Part shown: in pieces, positions 9,903 to 19,162 of the stretch
How the letters are laid out: each line of letters begins with the position of its first letter
Position numbering within the stretch: the stretch's first letter is position 1
NCBI GenBank assembly: GCA_030407315.1
Contig: JALQPE010001855.1
Coordinates: 62,001-126,000, forward strand
From: Asparagopsis taxiformis
Taxonomy: Eukaryota > Rhodophyta > Florideophyceae > Bonnemaisoniales > Bonnemaisoniaceae
Length of the DNA stretch: 64,000 nucleotides
Direction of reading: 5' to 3'
The notes under the pieces: generated by a model
What the model saw: only the letters and a program-made list of their open reading frames with translations
Told to the model about the DNA's origin: nothing
Database searches by the model: none
Position numbers and translations under genes: made by a program

Positions 9903-10364
9903 TGGTTGACCAAACGGGCCATTGCGGTATCCAGCTCGATGCACTGTTTGCTAGAAACGTGGATCCACACATCCTCCAGCCCGTAAGTAACGCGTGTGTC
10001 CAGCATTCCAGTCACCGCTCAATCCCATGGCGATCAATGCGTGGGATCGACTGGGTGGTGGTCTCAGCTGACGCAACTTGTGGCATGGGCTACCTTGCAG
10101 ATTTGTGAGCCAGGACTCGAGCGCAGAAGACTAAGTGCCATGCTGTGATCGAGGAAATCACGCGTAGTCATCGTGAAATGTGAAGATAGGCTGATAGGGC
10201 AGTCGAATGATCATCGCACATGACTCACAATAATTGCTCCCTTTCGCTTTCTGAGACCAACAATGAGCGCACATCATTGACGTTGGGTGTTGTTGTCTGG
10301 AGGGAAATGGACACGGACAGAGTGGGAGTGGGGCAGATGTGAGTTCAAGATTAAGAAATTGTTT
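9903..10364. other. Flanking DNA between elements B and G
   Basis: It contains the right-hand half (9902-10108) of the open frame interrupted by B. The remainder shows no gene or repeat that I recognise. Confidence 0.4.
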
Positions 10365-10369
10365 TTGTG

Positions 10370-10446
10370 TGTTGGGATATTCATATAACCAGGCGACATG
10401 CCAACTCTAGTGTCTGCGCAGGCACAACATTCTTTATAGTCTAACA
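10370..10446 (+). repeat. 5' LTR of element G
   Basis: It starts TGTTGGGATATTCATAT and ends TATAGTCTAACA. The first 17 nt equal the echo at 15927, not the 3' LTR. Confidence 0.9.
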
Positions 10447-10457
10447 GGTTATGGGCC
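10447..10457 (+). other. Primer binding site of element G
   Basis: GGTTATGGGCC follows the LTR directly and is an exact match to the complement of the initiator tRNA-Met anticodon region. Confidence 0.7.
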
Positions 10458-10636
10458 GTTATCGCTAACCGGACTGCGTGAGTTCGATTCTCACAAGCAC
10501 CGCTGCATCATAATTTATTCAACACGGCGACGCAACTACCGCCAATCACATCACAGCGACGACAAATCCTGCTACGACAAGTCAACAAGACTCTTATCTA
10601 TTCAAGACAGGCTCCAACGCCTCAGGCTACTACGCC
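10458..10636 (+). other. Interior of element G, left part, with a tRNA-like T-arm
   Basis: It contains GTGAG-TTCGATT-CTCAC, a perfect T-arm, followed by AAGCACC, which resembles the 3' strand of an acceptor stem. No matching 5' half (GGTGCTT) lies nearby, so no tRNA gene is called. The rest is non-coding. The ACGCC at 10632-10636 is the left target copy of element C. Confidence 0.4.
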
Positions 10637-10765
10637 TGTCGGATGATCATACTAATCATACATACAATTACAGTAGGAACATACACTAGTATTTAAACCG
10701 GCACTGGACAACAGCGCCGACGGAGTAAATGGATCATCAGGTTGATACCCGTCACATTTACATCA
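10637..10765 (+). repeat. 5' LTR of element C
   Basis: It starts TGTCGGATGATCATAC and ends TTTACATCA, with a TATA-like GTATTTAAACC. Confidence 0.95.
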
Positions 10766-10779
10766 GGTTATGGTACCAG
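10766..10779 (+). other. Primer binding site of element C
   Basis: GGTTATGGTACCAG matches the initiator tRNA-Met anticodon-arm complement at 12 of 14 positions. The ATG inside it opens a 29-codon upstream frame. Confidence 0.7.
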
Positions 10780-11038
10780 ACCTCACTGCGCAAATTTTTC
10801 TCCTCCCACCCACCAACAGCAAATCAATGATCGCGGCGACTCGAAGGAACTAACTCCGCCGCAATGGAAAAAATAATTCAAGATTAACGCCAAGCAACTC
10901 AACGCACGTGCCGTACGTTGCCACAATTACGCCCGCACAAGATCGCGACAATTGGCTGCTGAACAAGAACTCAAACAACTACCAGAAGATCTTTACGCAC
11001 AAGTACTAATCGAACAACACGACGAGAGTCACATCCCC

Positions 11039-14000
11039 ATGTCCGACCAAGAACCATCTCCCACTCTCCCCTCCCCGACAACACACACAACACCTTCCCC
11101 ACTGCCTCCTCGCTTTGACATCCCACCTCTCTCTGCCAACAATATCCTACAATGGACCAGCACTATCGAGTGTCATGCCACCCTTTACGATCTCACCCCT
11201 TACCTAAAAGACCCGCCTCCACTTACCCCAACTAACCCCACAGATTACAAGATCCACCAACAAAAGACAGCTTTAGCCAGGCTACTCGTCCTACCCAACA
11301 TATCCCCTGAAATACTCCGTGGCTTAAGTCCCTCTCTTCTCGAAAGTCCGACTGCAGTTCTCTACCAAAATCTCAAGACGAAACTCAGTGCTGTAAGCCC
11401 TCAACACTCGGAAGCAAATCTACGCCGCCGAGCCTACCAACTGGTATATATCCCGGGCACGCCAATACAAGAATACATCACGCAGCATACCGAACTTCGA
11501 GAGCTTATGCTCCAAACATCTTTCCCACATATTGAAGATGAACAAACAACGGTACAATTTGTCTTAAATGGACTTTACAATGTTCCAAAGTTTGCATCCC
11601 TGTTACGAGAACTGGCAAATTTCCATCACTTTCACTGCGGCCAGAGACCACCACTGGACCTAGTGTTCACAATGTTAATAGAACACGAAAACGCAACGGC
11701 TGTCACTTCGCGTCAACCCCCTCCACAACTGGCACCCCCTTACCCAAACCACAATCTGTACGTCCCACAGACTCCTACGTACTCAATGGAACCACTACCC
11801 AGGCGTCACACATATCATTCACATCACCCAGCACCCACCTCACCAACAAAAGCGCGCCACCACAAGCGATACACGCTGAACAAACACAGGCCGCCACCAA
11901 GGGGGTACAACGGCAAGTGGTGCACACTACATGGCAGTAAGACACACAACACGAACGAATGCTTCACGAGACAACACCTCCTCACACAAAACCCCGACAC
12001 AACACAATCCATACGTTCCAATTACACCCTCGACTCGTCGTTCACACTGCCCCCCACCCCTCTCAATCCCTCCCCCATCCACCCCCTCATTAATCCACAT
12101 CACTCTGCCTCTCCTCCTCAACATCAAACCACATCATTCCATCAATCCACCAGCCGTCCTCCATCAATAGCTGACCTTTCCCCGCTTCACACTTCCCCAC
12201 CACCATGCCACACAGAAATAAACGATGGTTCTGATTACTATCTACTCGACTCTGGCGCCACGCCAACTCATACCAAACACCGCCATCACACCATGATAGA
12301 GTCTCCCTCTGCATCCATCACTGCAGCGGGCATACCGGCAGACATCACACACCAAGGACCAATACAACTCCCCATATCACAGCACAATTCACTTTACATA
12401 CCACATGCTGTCAATATGCCGACAGCACAACACAACCTTTTGTCCGTAGGTCAACTCACTTCCTCGTATGATGTTCTCTTTCAGAAAGGGGCTGCATACA
12501 TCACAAAACAGCAGCCACCACCCCAACAATCACAGATCATCGCGGTTGCCCCCTGTCACAACAATCTATACTATCTTCCCATAGCCCCTCACAATACTAC
12601 TCGCATAACACAGCACCCACCTCAATGCAACGGAGCCCGCTCACATCCACAGCCAACCACACAAGTAACAAAAGCAAAAAACAAACTTGGCACACCTACG
12701 ACACCGACAGCTCCACCACCAGCATACAACCCAAAAACTACCAAACCACAACCCTTCCGCTTATCAGGCTCAAACAAATCCAAAACCTCCACATCACAAG
12801 CCCCTCCCTCATATACACCTAGCAATACCAAACCAAAGCGTGTAACATTTTCCAACCCACTCATACAGGCCGACCCTCAACAACCCCATACACCGAACAC
12901 GCCAAAACAAACCACGTCACTCCCCAGCAACCCAACACTGCAGAGGCCACCTACACCTCCCCAACCACACACCAATACCAATACGACCAATAACTCACAC
13001 GACAAACCAACATCACGTTCAGGTACACCAACACACACTCTCCCTCCCTTCCCACCCTTCAAACAACCCGAAATCGATACGAATACATCATCTAGCAAGC
13101 GGGTAACAGTCCAAACCCCGCATAGGCCACCAGCGACACAACAACAGACAGAATTGACTCGAGCATATCATGAATGGCATTTGCGACTGGGACACTTACA
13201 CCCAGCCCGCATACAGAAACTTGCACTCAAAGGCCTAGTACGGGGATTACCCCGCATCCTCACAAACTCACCACCGCATATTACCTGTACGGGCTGCGCG
13301 CTGGGAAAACAATATTCTGCCCCCTTTCATTCCTCCCCGAGAACAGCCACATTAGGCTCTCACCTACACACAGACGTCTGTGGTCCTTTCAAGTCTCCCT
13401 CCATACATCACAATCGATACTTCGCCACATTCATGGACGAAAACAGTCGCTACCTCCATGTACACGTGTCTCCCAACAAGAACACCGCTGCCGCGCACAT
13501 CCAACGTCACATATCCAGAATCCATACATTAACACCGATTCGAATCACGGACATAACAATGGACAACGCTAAAGAGTATCACACACACTCTTTGCAACAA
13601 TTTTACCACCAAGAACACATCACGGTACACCCTACCATTCCACATACCCCACAAGAGAACGCCCTTGCTGAGCGGGTCAATAGATCGCTACTGGACACCA
13701 TCCGATCCCTATTGCTCTCCTCTGGACTTCCAGAAACGTTATGGGATTATGCTCTACACGCAGCAGTAGACTATCACAATCATTCACCGCATAGCGCTCA
13801 TAACAAGATCCCGATTACAATGTGGAACGGCACAATTCCTGATGTCACGACACTACTAAAGTTCGGACAACTTGGCCACATACACAATCGCCACACAAAC
13901 AACAAACTACAACCCCGAGCATCTCTTGTCCACTATATCGGAAGATTGGACACCACACACTATCACACGTACGACCCACAAACAAACAAAATAGGAAGAT

Positions 14001-15715
14001 GCCGTATCAAGGATTTCAAAACCTATGACCCCAATACTGACCCAGTAGTCACATGCAATACAGCGAAGAACAACACACAGAGCAACAATACTAGTCCCGA
14101 TTCCACCCCATTCAGTACTCCGAAAACACTGTCAGACGCCCGGAAAGCACCCGACGCCGCCGAATGGGCAGTCTCCTGGAATCACGAACTTGACTCCCTC
14201 GAAAAGAGAGGAACAATCACGTACATACCGTCAACACAAGTTCCCCCCGATACTAAACTGTTACCAGTCAAAATGGTACTTAAAACAAAGACTGATGCAA
14301 ACGGTAACCCCATTACAAGAAAGACAAGATGTAACTTACGCGGCGACCTTCAACGTCCACACGAACATTATGATCCAGACAACATTGCCTCTCCCGTAGC
14401 CGACCGCGATGCTATACGCACTGCACTAGCCATAGCAGCCGCTCATGACTATGATGCACATCACTGGGACATAGAATCTGCATTCCTACATGAAGCCTTT
14501 GGCGAAAGCACACCACTTTACATACACCAACCACAACGGTTTGATGGCTCTTACAAGTATCCCGGCTATGTCGGTAAAATTACGGGCAACATCTATGGAG
14601 CCAAACAAGCGTGCAACACATTCACACGTGGCCTGTCCAAGTACCTAGAGCTCCATAACTTCACCCGCTTAACCAGCGAAAGCTGCACTTTCCTGCTACG
14701 ATCCACACTAGACAACACAAAATTTGTATTCTTCGTCATCACCATTGATGATTTTCTGGTTGTGTCAAACTGCTCCAAGCTTCGAGAACTCGCCAAACAA
14801 CAACTACAGGCCAAGTACATCATCAAAGATTTAGGGCCTGTGCGACACATCCTAGGATGGAAGATTGAACGCACGGACCAAGCTATCACAGTAACACAAC
14901 CGGCATACATCGCAACGCTATTGGAAACTTTTGGCCTCACAGGAGCAAAAACCGCAACAACACCCAACGCATCAGATATACTCAATACAACGGCACATCT
15001 TAATGAGTGTCTCGACGTGAAACAATACAACTACAGCTCCCTAGTGGGAAGTCTAAGATATTTAGCAGATTCCACGCGCCCCGATATTGCCTTCATAACA
15101 GGCTATCTAGGACGTTTCTCCCATCAACCCAAGAAACTACACTGGCAGGCAGGACTACGTGTACTGAGATACCTCAAAGAGACACCACACCGCGGCCTCA
15201 CCTATTCCACAACACTGACCACCACACTAACAGCATACTCAGACAGTGACTTTGCGGCGTGTACAAACACAAGACGTTCCACCTCAGGAACAGTCATAAT
15301 GTACAACAAATCGCCTATCGCGTGGCAATCCAAACGTCAACGCTTCGTAGCTCCGAGCACATGGGCAGCCGAATACGTCGCAGGATACCATACGGCGCAA
15401 CACGTGAACTGTATACGGAATCTACTGTCAGACCTTCAACATCCAGAGGCCACACCAACAGTGCTATATATGGACAACGCAGGAGCAGTTACCACCGCTA
15501 ATACTCCTCACCCAACGCCTAAATCTAAGCACATAGACGTGAAATATCACTACCTCAAAGAACAAATCGCACAGGGAAAAATCATAGTCACACACATTCC
15601 CTCCAACAAAAACGCAGCAGACGTTCTAACGAAAGCACTCAAACCGGCGCAATTCCGCCAACAAGTCCAACTACTCAGCCTTTCACCATCACGCCGCGCG
15701 GCGACTGTCGGATGA
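11039..15715 (+). CDS. Copia C Gag-Pol polyprotein, intact
   Basis: The first in-frame ATG is at 11039 (MSDQEPSP), giving 1,558 residues, but the frame is open from 10877 and its upstream part is conserved in D. In order: Gag; zinc-knuckle variant WCTLHGSKTHNTNEC (residues ~294-308, C-x2-H-x4-H-x4-C); protease LLDSGATPTH (~403); a ~220-residue Pro/Thr/Ser-rich linker; the pre-integrase zinc motif (YHEWHLRLGHLHP, CTGC); integrase HTDVCGPF, TMDNAKEY, ENALAERVNR; RT with IESAFLHEAF and TIDD (~1235); RNase H YSDSDFAAC, AAEYVAG, MDNAGAV. All catalytic acids are present. The coding strand is rich in A and C and poor in G, unlike the gypsy elements. The stop TGA (15713-15715) lies inside the echo sequence. 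Confidence 0.95.
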   Translation: MSDQEPSPTLPSPTTHTTPSPLPPRFDIPPLSANNILQWTSTIECHATLYDLTPYLKDPPPLTPTNPTDYKIHQQKTALARLLVLPNISPEILRGLSPSLLESPTAVLYQNLKTKLSAVSPQHSEANLRRRAYQLVYIPGTPIQEYITQHTELRELMLQTSFPHIEDEQTTVQFVLNGLYNVPKFASLLRELANFHHFHCGQRPPLDLVFTMLIEHENATAVTSRQPPPQLAPPYPNHNLYVPQTPTYSMEPLPRRHTYHSHHPAPTSPTKARHHKRYTLNKHRPPPRGYNGKWCTLHGSKTHNTNECFTRQHLLTQNPDTTQSIRSNYTLDSSFTLPPTPLNPSPIHPLINPHHSASPPQHQTTSFHQSTSRPPSIADLSPLHTSPPPCHTEINDGSDYYLLDSGATPTHTKHRHHTMIESPSASITAAGIPADITHQGPIQLPISQHNSLYIPHAVNMPTAQHNLLSVGQLTSSYDVLFQKGAAYITKQQPPPQQSQIIAVAPCHNNLYYLPIAPHNTTRITQHPPQCNGARSHPQPTTQVTKAKNKLGTPTTPTAPPPAYNPKTTKPQPFRLSGSNKSKTSTSQAPPSYTPSNTKPKRVTFSNPLIQADPQQPHTPNTPKQTTSLPSNPTLQRPPTPPQPHTNTNTTNNSHDKPTSRSGTPTHTLPPFPPFKQPEIDTNTSSSKRVTVQTPHRPPATQQQTELTRAYHEWHLRLGHLHPARIQKLALKGLVRGLPRILTNSPPHITCTGCALGKQYSAPFHSSPRTATLGSHLHTDVCGPFKSPSIHHNRYFATFMDENSRYLHVHVSPNKNTAAAHIQRHISRIHTLTPIRITDITMDNAKEYHTHSLQQFYHQEHITVHPTIPHTPQENALAERVNRSLLDTIRSLLLSSGLPETLWDYALHAAVDYHNHSPHSAHNKIPITMWNGTIPDVTTLLKFGQLGHIHNRHTNNKLQPRASLVHYIGRLDTTHYHTYDPQTNKIGRCRIKDFKTYDPNTDPVVTCNTAKNNTQSNNTSPDSTPFSTPKTLSDARKAPDAAEWAVSWNHELDSLEKRGTITYIPSTQVPPDTKLLPVKMVLKTKTDANGNPITRKTRCNLRGDLQRPHEHYDPDNIASPVADRDAIRTALAIAAAHDYDAHHWDIESAFLHEAFGESTPLYIHQPQRFDGSYKYPGYVGKITGNIYGAKQACNTFTRGLSKYLELHNFTRLTSESCTFLLRSTLDNTKFVFFVITIDDFLVVSNCSKLRELAKQQLQAKYIIKDLGPVRHILGWKIERTDQAITVTQPAYIATLLETFGLTGAKTATTPNASDILNTTAHLNECLDVKQYNYSSLVGSLRYLADSTRPDIAFITGYLGRFSHQPKKLHWQAGLRVLRYLKETPHRGLTYSTTLTTTLTAYSDSDFAACTNTRRSTSGTVIMYNKSPIAWQSKRQRFVAPSTWAAEYVAGYHTAQHVNCIRNLLSDLQHPEATPTVLYMDNAGAVTTANTPHPTPKSKHIDVKYHYLKEQIAQGKIIVTHIPSNKNAADVLTKALKPAQFRQQVQLLSLSPSRRAATVG

Positions 15716-15755
15716 TCAATCCGATATTTCGCGTCATGATTCCGAAAGACTTCGT
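15688..15755 (+). promoter_or_regulatory. Echo region of element C
   Basis: CGCGGCGAC precedes TGTCGGATGATCA (15706-15718), identical to the first 13 nt of the 5' LTR. The flanks ATCACGC and GCGTCATGAT can pair with a bulge. The 3' LTR starts 50 nt after the echo. Confidence 0.65.
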
Positions 15756-15884
15756 CATCGGATGATCATACTAATCATACATACAATTACAGTAGGAACA
15801 TACACTAGTATTTAAACCGGCACTGGACAACAGCGCCGACGGAGTAAATGGATCATCAGGTTGATACCCGTCACATTTACATCA
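15756..15884 (+). repeat. 3' LTR of element C
   Basis: It starts CATCGGATGATC where the 5' LTR has TGTCGGATGATC. The other 127 positions are identical. Confidence 0.95.
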
Positions 15885-15914
15885 ACGCCTCCTACCGCTT
15901 CACCGCTTGCCCAG

Positions 15915-15978
15915 GGAGCGGGGGCGTGTTGGGATATTCATATCCCTCATCTCCTCCCTGGCCAATCGGCTCCGCTCC
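15915..15978 (+). promoter_or_regulatory. Echo stem-loop of element G
   Basis: GGAGCGG (15915-15921) pairs with CCGCTCC (15972-15978), whose last base is the first base of the 3' LTR. The loop contains TGTTGGGATATTCATAT (15927-15943), identical to the first 17 nt of the 5' LTR. The distance to the 3' LTR is 51 nt. Confidence 0.75.
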
Positions 15979-16054
15979 GTTGGGATATCCATATAACCAG
16001 GCGACATGCCAACTCTAGTGTCTGCGCAGGCACAACATTCTTTATAGTCTAACA
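15978..16054 (+). repeat. 3' LTR of element G
   Basis: It starts CGTTGGGATATCC. It differs from the 5' LTR at positions 1 and 12 only, and the echo carries the 5' LTR base at both. Confidence 0.9.
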
Positions 16055-16059
16055 TTGTG

Positions 16060-16954
16060 GGCGGCGGATGGGTCGGATGTTATAATCATTACTTTTATGC
16101 CTACACACCCACCTAGCGAATAAAGCGACAGGATTACAAGGAACAGCAAACCATAATACAGCACGTGTTGATAGTCGTTTGTTGCCCCAGCACAGCTTCT
16201 TCGACAACAGTGTTTCCTCGTCAAATCTCCAATTTTCTAATTGATAGCATTGATAACTAATTGATCTTCCCGCTTCCCCCTTCATTCAATTAAACAAAAC
16301 ATGAAACTCTGATGCGTAGAGAGATCTGTCATGCCACATACGCCGGTACATGTTACATCGATATGTGCGAGCTGGTTCTGCAGCCACACTCTCGAAACTT
16401 TCACCTGCGCGATGCTCTACAATTCGGCCAAAAATGCCAACGAAAACTGTTCTAGTCCGTCAGCGCATGATTTTGTCTCCCATCAACTCCCTTCACTAAA
16501 AAATTGTCCACCCAGGCCACTGTAGCTTCGTGCGCGCGCAATTTTGTCAACCACGACACGGTGTCTGCATCCCGCCATGACTTCTCCGATTCCCTCCGCG
16601 AAACATGCAACAATTTCACTCCCATATTCTCTTCCCTATGAGCTTACGATGCTTCCCTCCCTCATTTCCTTCACATTTCTGTAGTCATGTGTCCCAATCT
16701 ACTAAAACTTCTTGCCCTCCATGTCCATTGACTCTCGAAAACTTTACCAAAATGAAATTATCTCGCACCATGCTCTCTCGCGCTTCGCTCCTCCTCATCG
16801 ACCCCAACCAATTCTAAACACTCCCAGGCCCTGCCTCACACACCACTTTCCCCTACTTAAGTTGTCCAACAACCACAATCACCACAACCAACACCCTTCA
16901 TCACTCTCACCACTTCTATCTTCCAATTCCGAACAAGTCAAGGCCTTCACAATC
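16060..16954. other. Upstream region of WD40 pseudogene W1
   Basis: From about 16365 this aligns with the sequence upstream of W3 (from about 53100), for example the shared GATTTTGTCTCCCATCAACT. The gene and its promoter region were therefore duplicated together. No further gene is seen. Confidence 0.6.
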
Positions 16955-18112
16955 ATGTTCGGTTTCTCCTTCCTCACACGACTTGTACACACCCTCCTAT
17001 CTGTCGTGCAGGCTCCCAACTTGTCCCCACCCAATTCGACACACCCGCCATCCTCTCCCACCCACCATAACATTGCCAGCAGATCACAACACACTCTCTG
17101 CGACACCATCCTCCCACACTCACCAACCACACTTGCTTCCATTATCCGCTCCATGCCCATGATACCCATGTTGACCAATGCATTCTCCGTCGACTACTCG
17201 CCCTGGCGTATGGAGCGCGCACACACATCCGGCTCCATTATCCTCGGCGGCTGCAATGGCGAACTGCGAGTCGTTTCGCTCCACAACCACCGCGAGACTC
17301 ACACCCTCCGCGGCCATGAGCATAACGCCATCGCTGCCATCTGCGTCGGTTAGTCGTGTCACACTGTTTCCTGCGATTCAACAGGGAATTTCATCTTCTG
17401 GTCCGACGAGAATCCCACTCATTGGTACCACATCCCTGGAACAGGCCGCGACGAGTGCGTCGAGTGCATGCAACTCGTATCGTCACACTGAGCAGTGGTC
17501 AGCACCACATCCGGCATACTCCTCCTCATCGACCTTTCCAACGGCGGCATCCTGAGCGCGGTCAGAGCACACGCCAAAACGGTGCGCTCGCTTGTTGTCG
17601 CCGCCGACGGATCCGTGGTCGTCTCTGCCCCGGCAGATTGCTGTGCGCGAGTCTGGAATGCCCACACTTTGCAGCCAGTCGGAAAAGCGCTTGTCGGACA
17701 CACCAAGCCACTGAATGACTTGGCAGTGAGCGAGTGCGGACGACGAGTGGCCTCAGCGGCAGACGATGGCAGTGTCTGTATCTGGGACCTGCAAACGTGC
17801 ACGCAGGTATTTGCACCGCTCAGATGCCATCACGGCAGCGCTTTGTCGGTCACATTCAGCGCGGATGGCAAGTTGCTGTACTCTGGAGACAGCGAAAGAA
17901 TCTGCATGTGGGACGTGAGTAGGTTGGATAACGAGGTTATATTCATCGGGGAAATGCGGGATGAGCGGATGAGGAATGTGTGCTCGCTGCGGATGAGCGC
18001 CGACGGGAGCGAGCTGATCGCGTTGGCATCAGATGTGTTTGTGTGGCGGGCCTGTCGTTGGAGTGGCGGCGGGGGAGGGGAAGTGGCGCGTTATGAATGG
18101 ATGGTGGCCTGA
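16955..18112 (+). pseudogene. WD40-repeat protein W1, two nonsense codons
   Basis: This is a full-length paralogue of W3 from MFGFSFLTRL to the TGA at the end, all in one frame. It is interrupted by TAG at 17351-17353 and TGA at 17489-17491. The intact paralogue has Gln (CAG) and Arg (CGA) at these places, so both are explained by C-to-T changes. WD blades remain readable (SADGKLLYSGDSERICMWD, DDGSVCIWD). The tail differs from W3 and is Gly-rich. A hydrophobic N-terminus like that of W3 is present. An alternative is a sequencing error at both stops, which I consider unlikely because they are substitutions, not indels. Confidence 0.8.
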
Positions 18113-19162
18113 GGGTGGTGGTGGATAGCTGAGTAGTAGAGAGGAAAAGTAAATTTTGGGACGTTTCTGGAGGGTATAGACGGTCGAATAGGGAGGTAGG
18201 AAAGTGAGAAACAGCGAAGGGGAGCGTGGCAAGTGTAGGGAATGGAGGCGGCATGAATGGAGATGTAATTAGAAATGAACAATGAGATGAGTGAAAAAGA
18301 ATCGAGATGTCTGGAATGTTTGTAACAGTCATGTTCAACTTCGATGCAGAGAATCCAGACTCTCGCGGAGAACAGCTGCAAATGGCAAAGGGAGGTTGGG
18401 CTTCCCCGAGCATAAAACCGTGGATGATTTGTGTATAGCGTAGAGCATTTCTATCTATGGCAGAGGAGCAATGCAGTTCGGAATTGTTCCGTGCGTGGCC
18501 CAAGTCATTCTATGGGCAGAATACAAACCTGAAATTCCCAGCAACGGCATCCCACCTTCATTTCCACCCCCCCTCTGAACGAATGAGTTGATGTGCAGGG
18601 GAAGGAATGAAAATGTGGAGTTTCGGCAAGCTTTGCAAGCAGTAGTCGATGCAATTAGGGGATATGACGGGAGTTGGCAATCCAATAGCCACGAAGGCCG
18701 GGGTTCTCTGGGTTCTCTTCTGCTTCGGCTCCGCCTCTGCCTCTGCCTCCCACCCCTCGCACGACCGAGTCGCACTATTTATACTGTTTCTACCTGGCTA
18801 TCTATTGTGCCACGGTTCGGTAGCAATGTCTTTCTATGCTCCATATGTTGCCATCATGGCGACGCATGGATGGTTGCTTCCATAATGTGCCTGCATCTTG
18901 CAGACAGAGATCCGACATGTGTCCACGTCATTGGTAGAAACACATTCTCATATATAAAAGTATCGAGATTTGATCTCGTTTCTTTTCGTGCCACATACAT
19001 TGGACAGTTACATAAACTGCCATACGTAATGTATTACGTCATCGGGTGCATCTCTGTGTGTCCACGTGTGTGTGCACGTGGCACATTACAGCAGATGTGA
19101 GCTAACCATCTCGGTATAGCTGCACAAATTACCACACACCCCCATTGACTCTGTAGAGCGTC
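18113..19162. other. Region between W1 and copia fragment J
   Basis: The first part resembles the 3' flank of W3 (AGAAACAGCGAAGG shared). The part from about 18900 to 19100 may be the LTR of J read in reverse: a TATA-like TATATAAAAG and two perfect short palindromes (19024-19039, 19062-19081) are seen. No gene is supported. Confidence 0.4.

Larger units (their letters stand above)
10637..15884 (+). mobile_element. Copia element C, intact
   Basis: LTRs of 129 bp (10637-10765, 15756-15884) are flanked by a perfect ACGCC duplication (10632-10636, 15885-15889). The LTRs are identical except for the first two bases. One uninterrupted gag-pol frame is present. It is inserted in G, is young, and is potentially autonomous. 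Confidence 0.95.
10370..16054 (+). mobile_element. Miniature LTR element G (TRIM-like), split by copia C
   Basis: LTRs of 77 bp (10370-10446, 15978-16054) are flanked by a perfect TTGTG duplication (10365-10369, 16055-16059). With C and one ACGCC copy removed, the element is about 430 bp and has no coding capacity. It keeps a primer site, a short interior and an echo stem-loop, so it is presumably mobilised by the proteins of the A-E copia group. This fits the TRIM class (terminal-repeat retrotransposon in miniature). Confidence 0.85.

Noticed and set aside
10465..10505. A complete tRNA gene
   Set aside because: Only a T-arm and a 3' acceptor-like strand are present; no 5' half or anticodon arm fits.
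15756..15757. LTR tip differences as ordinary later mutations
   Set aside because: All eight differences over four elements lie in the first 12 nt and seven match the echo, which random mutation does not explain.
17943..18503. Open frame of 186 codons on the minus strand
   Set aside because: It overlaps the WD40 pseudogene on the opposite strand and has a low-complexity composition. Similar antisense frames appear behind W2 and W3.
18588..19100. Open frame of 170 codons on the plus strand
   Set aside because: Low-complexity Leu/Arg/Ser stretches from CTCTGCCTC repeats, no homologue in the window, and overlap with a likely LTR of J.
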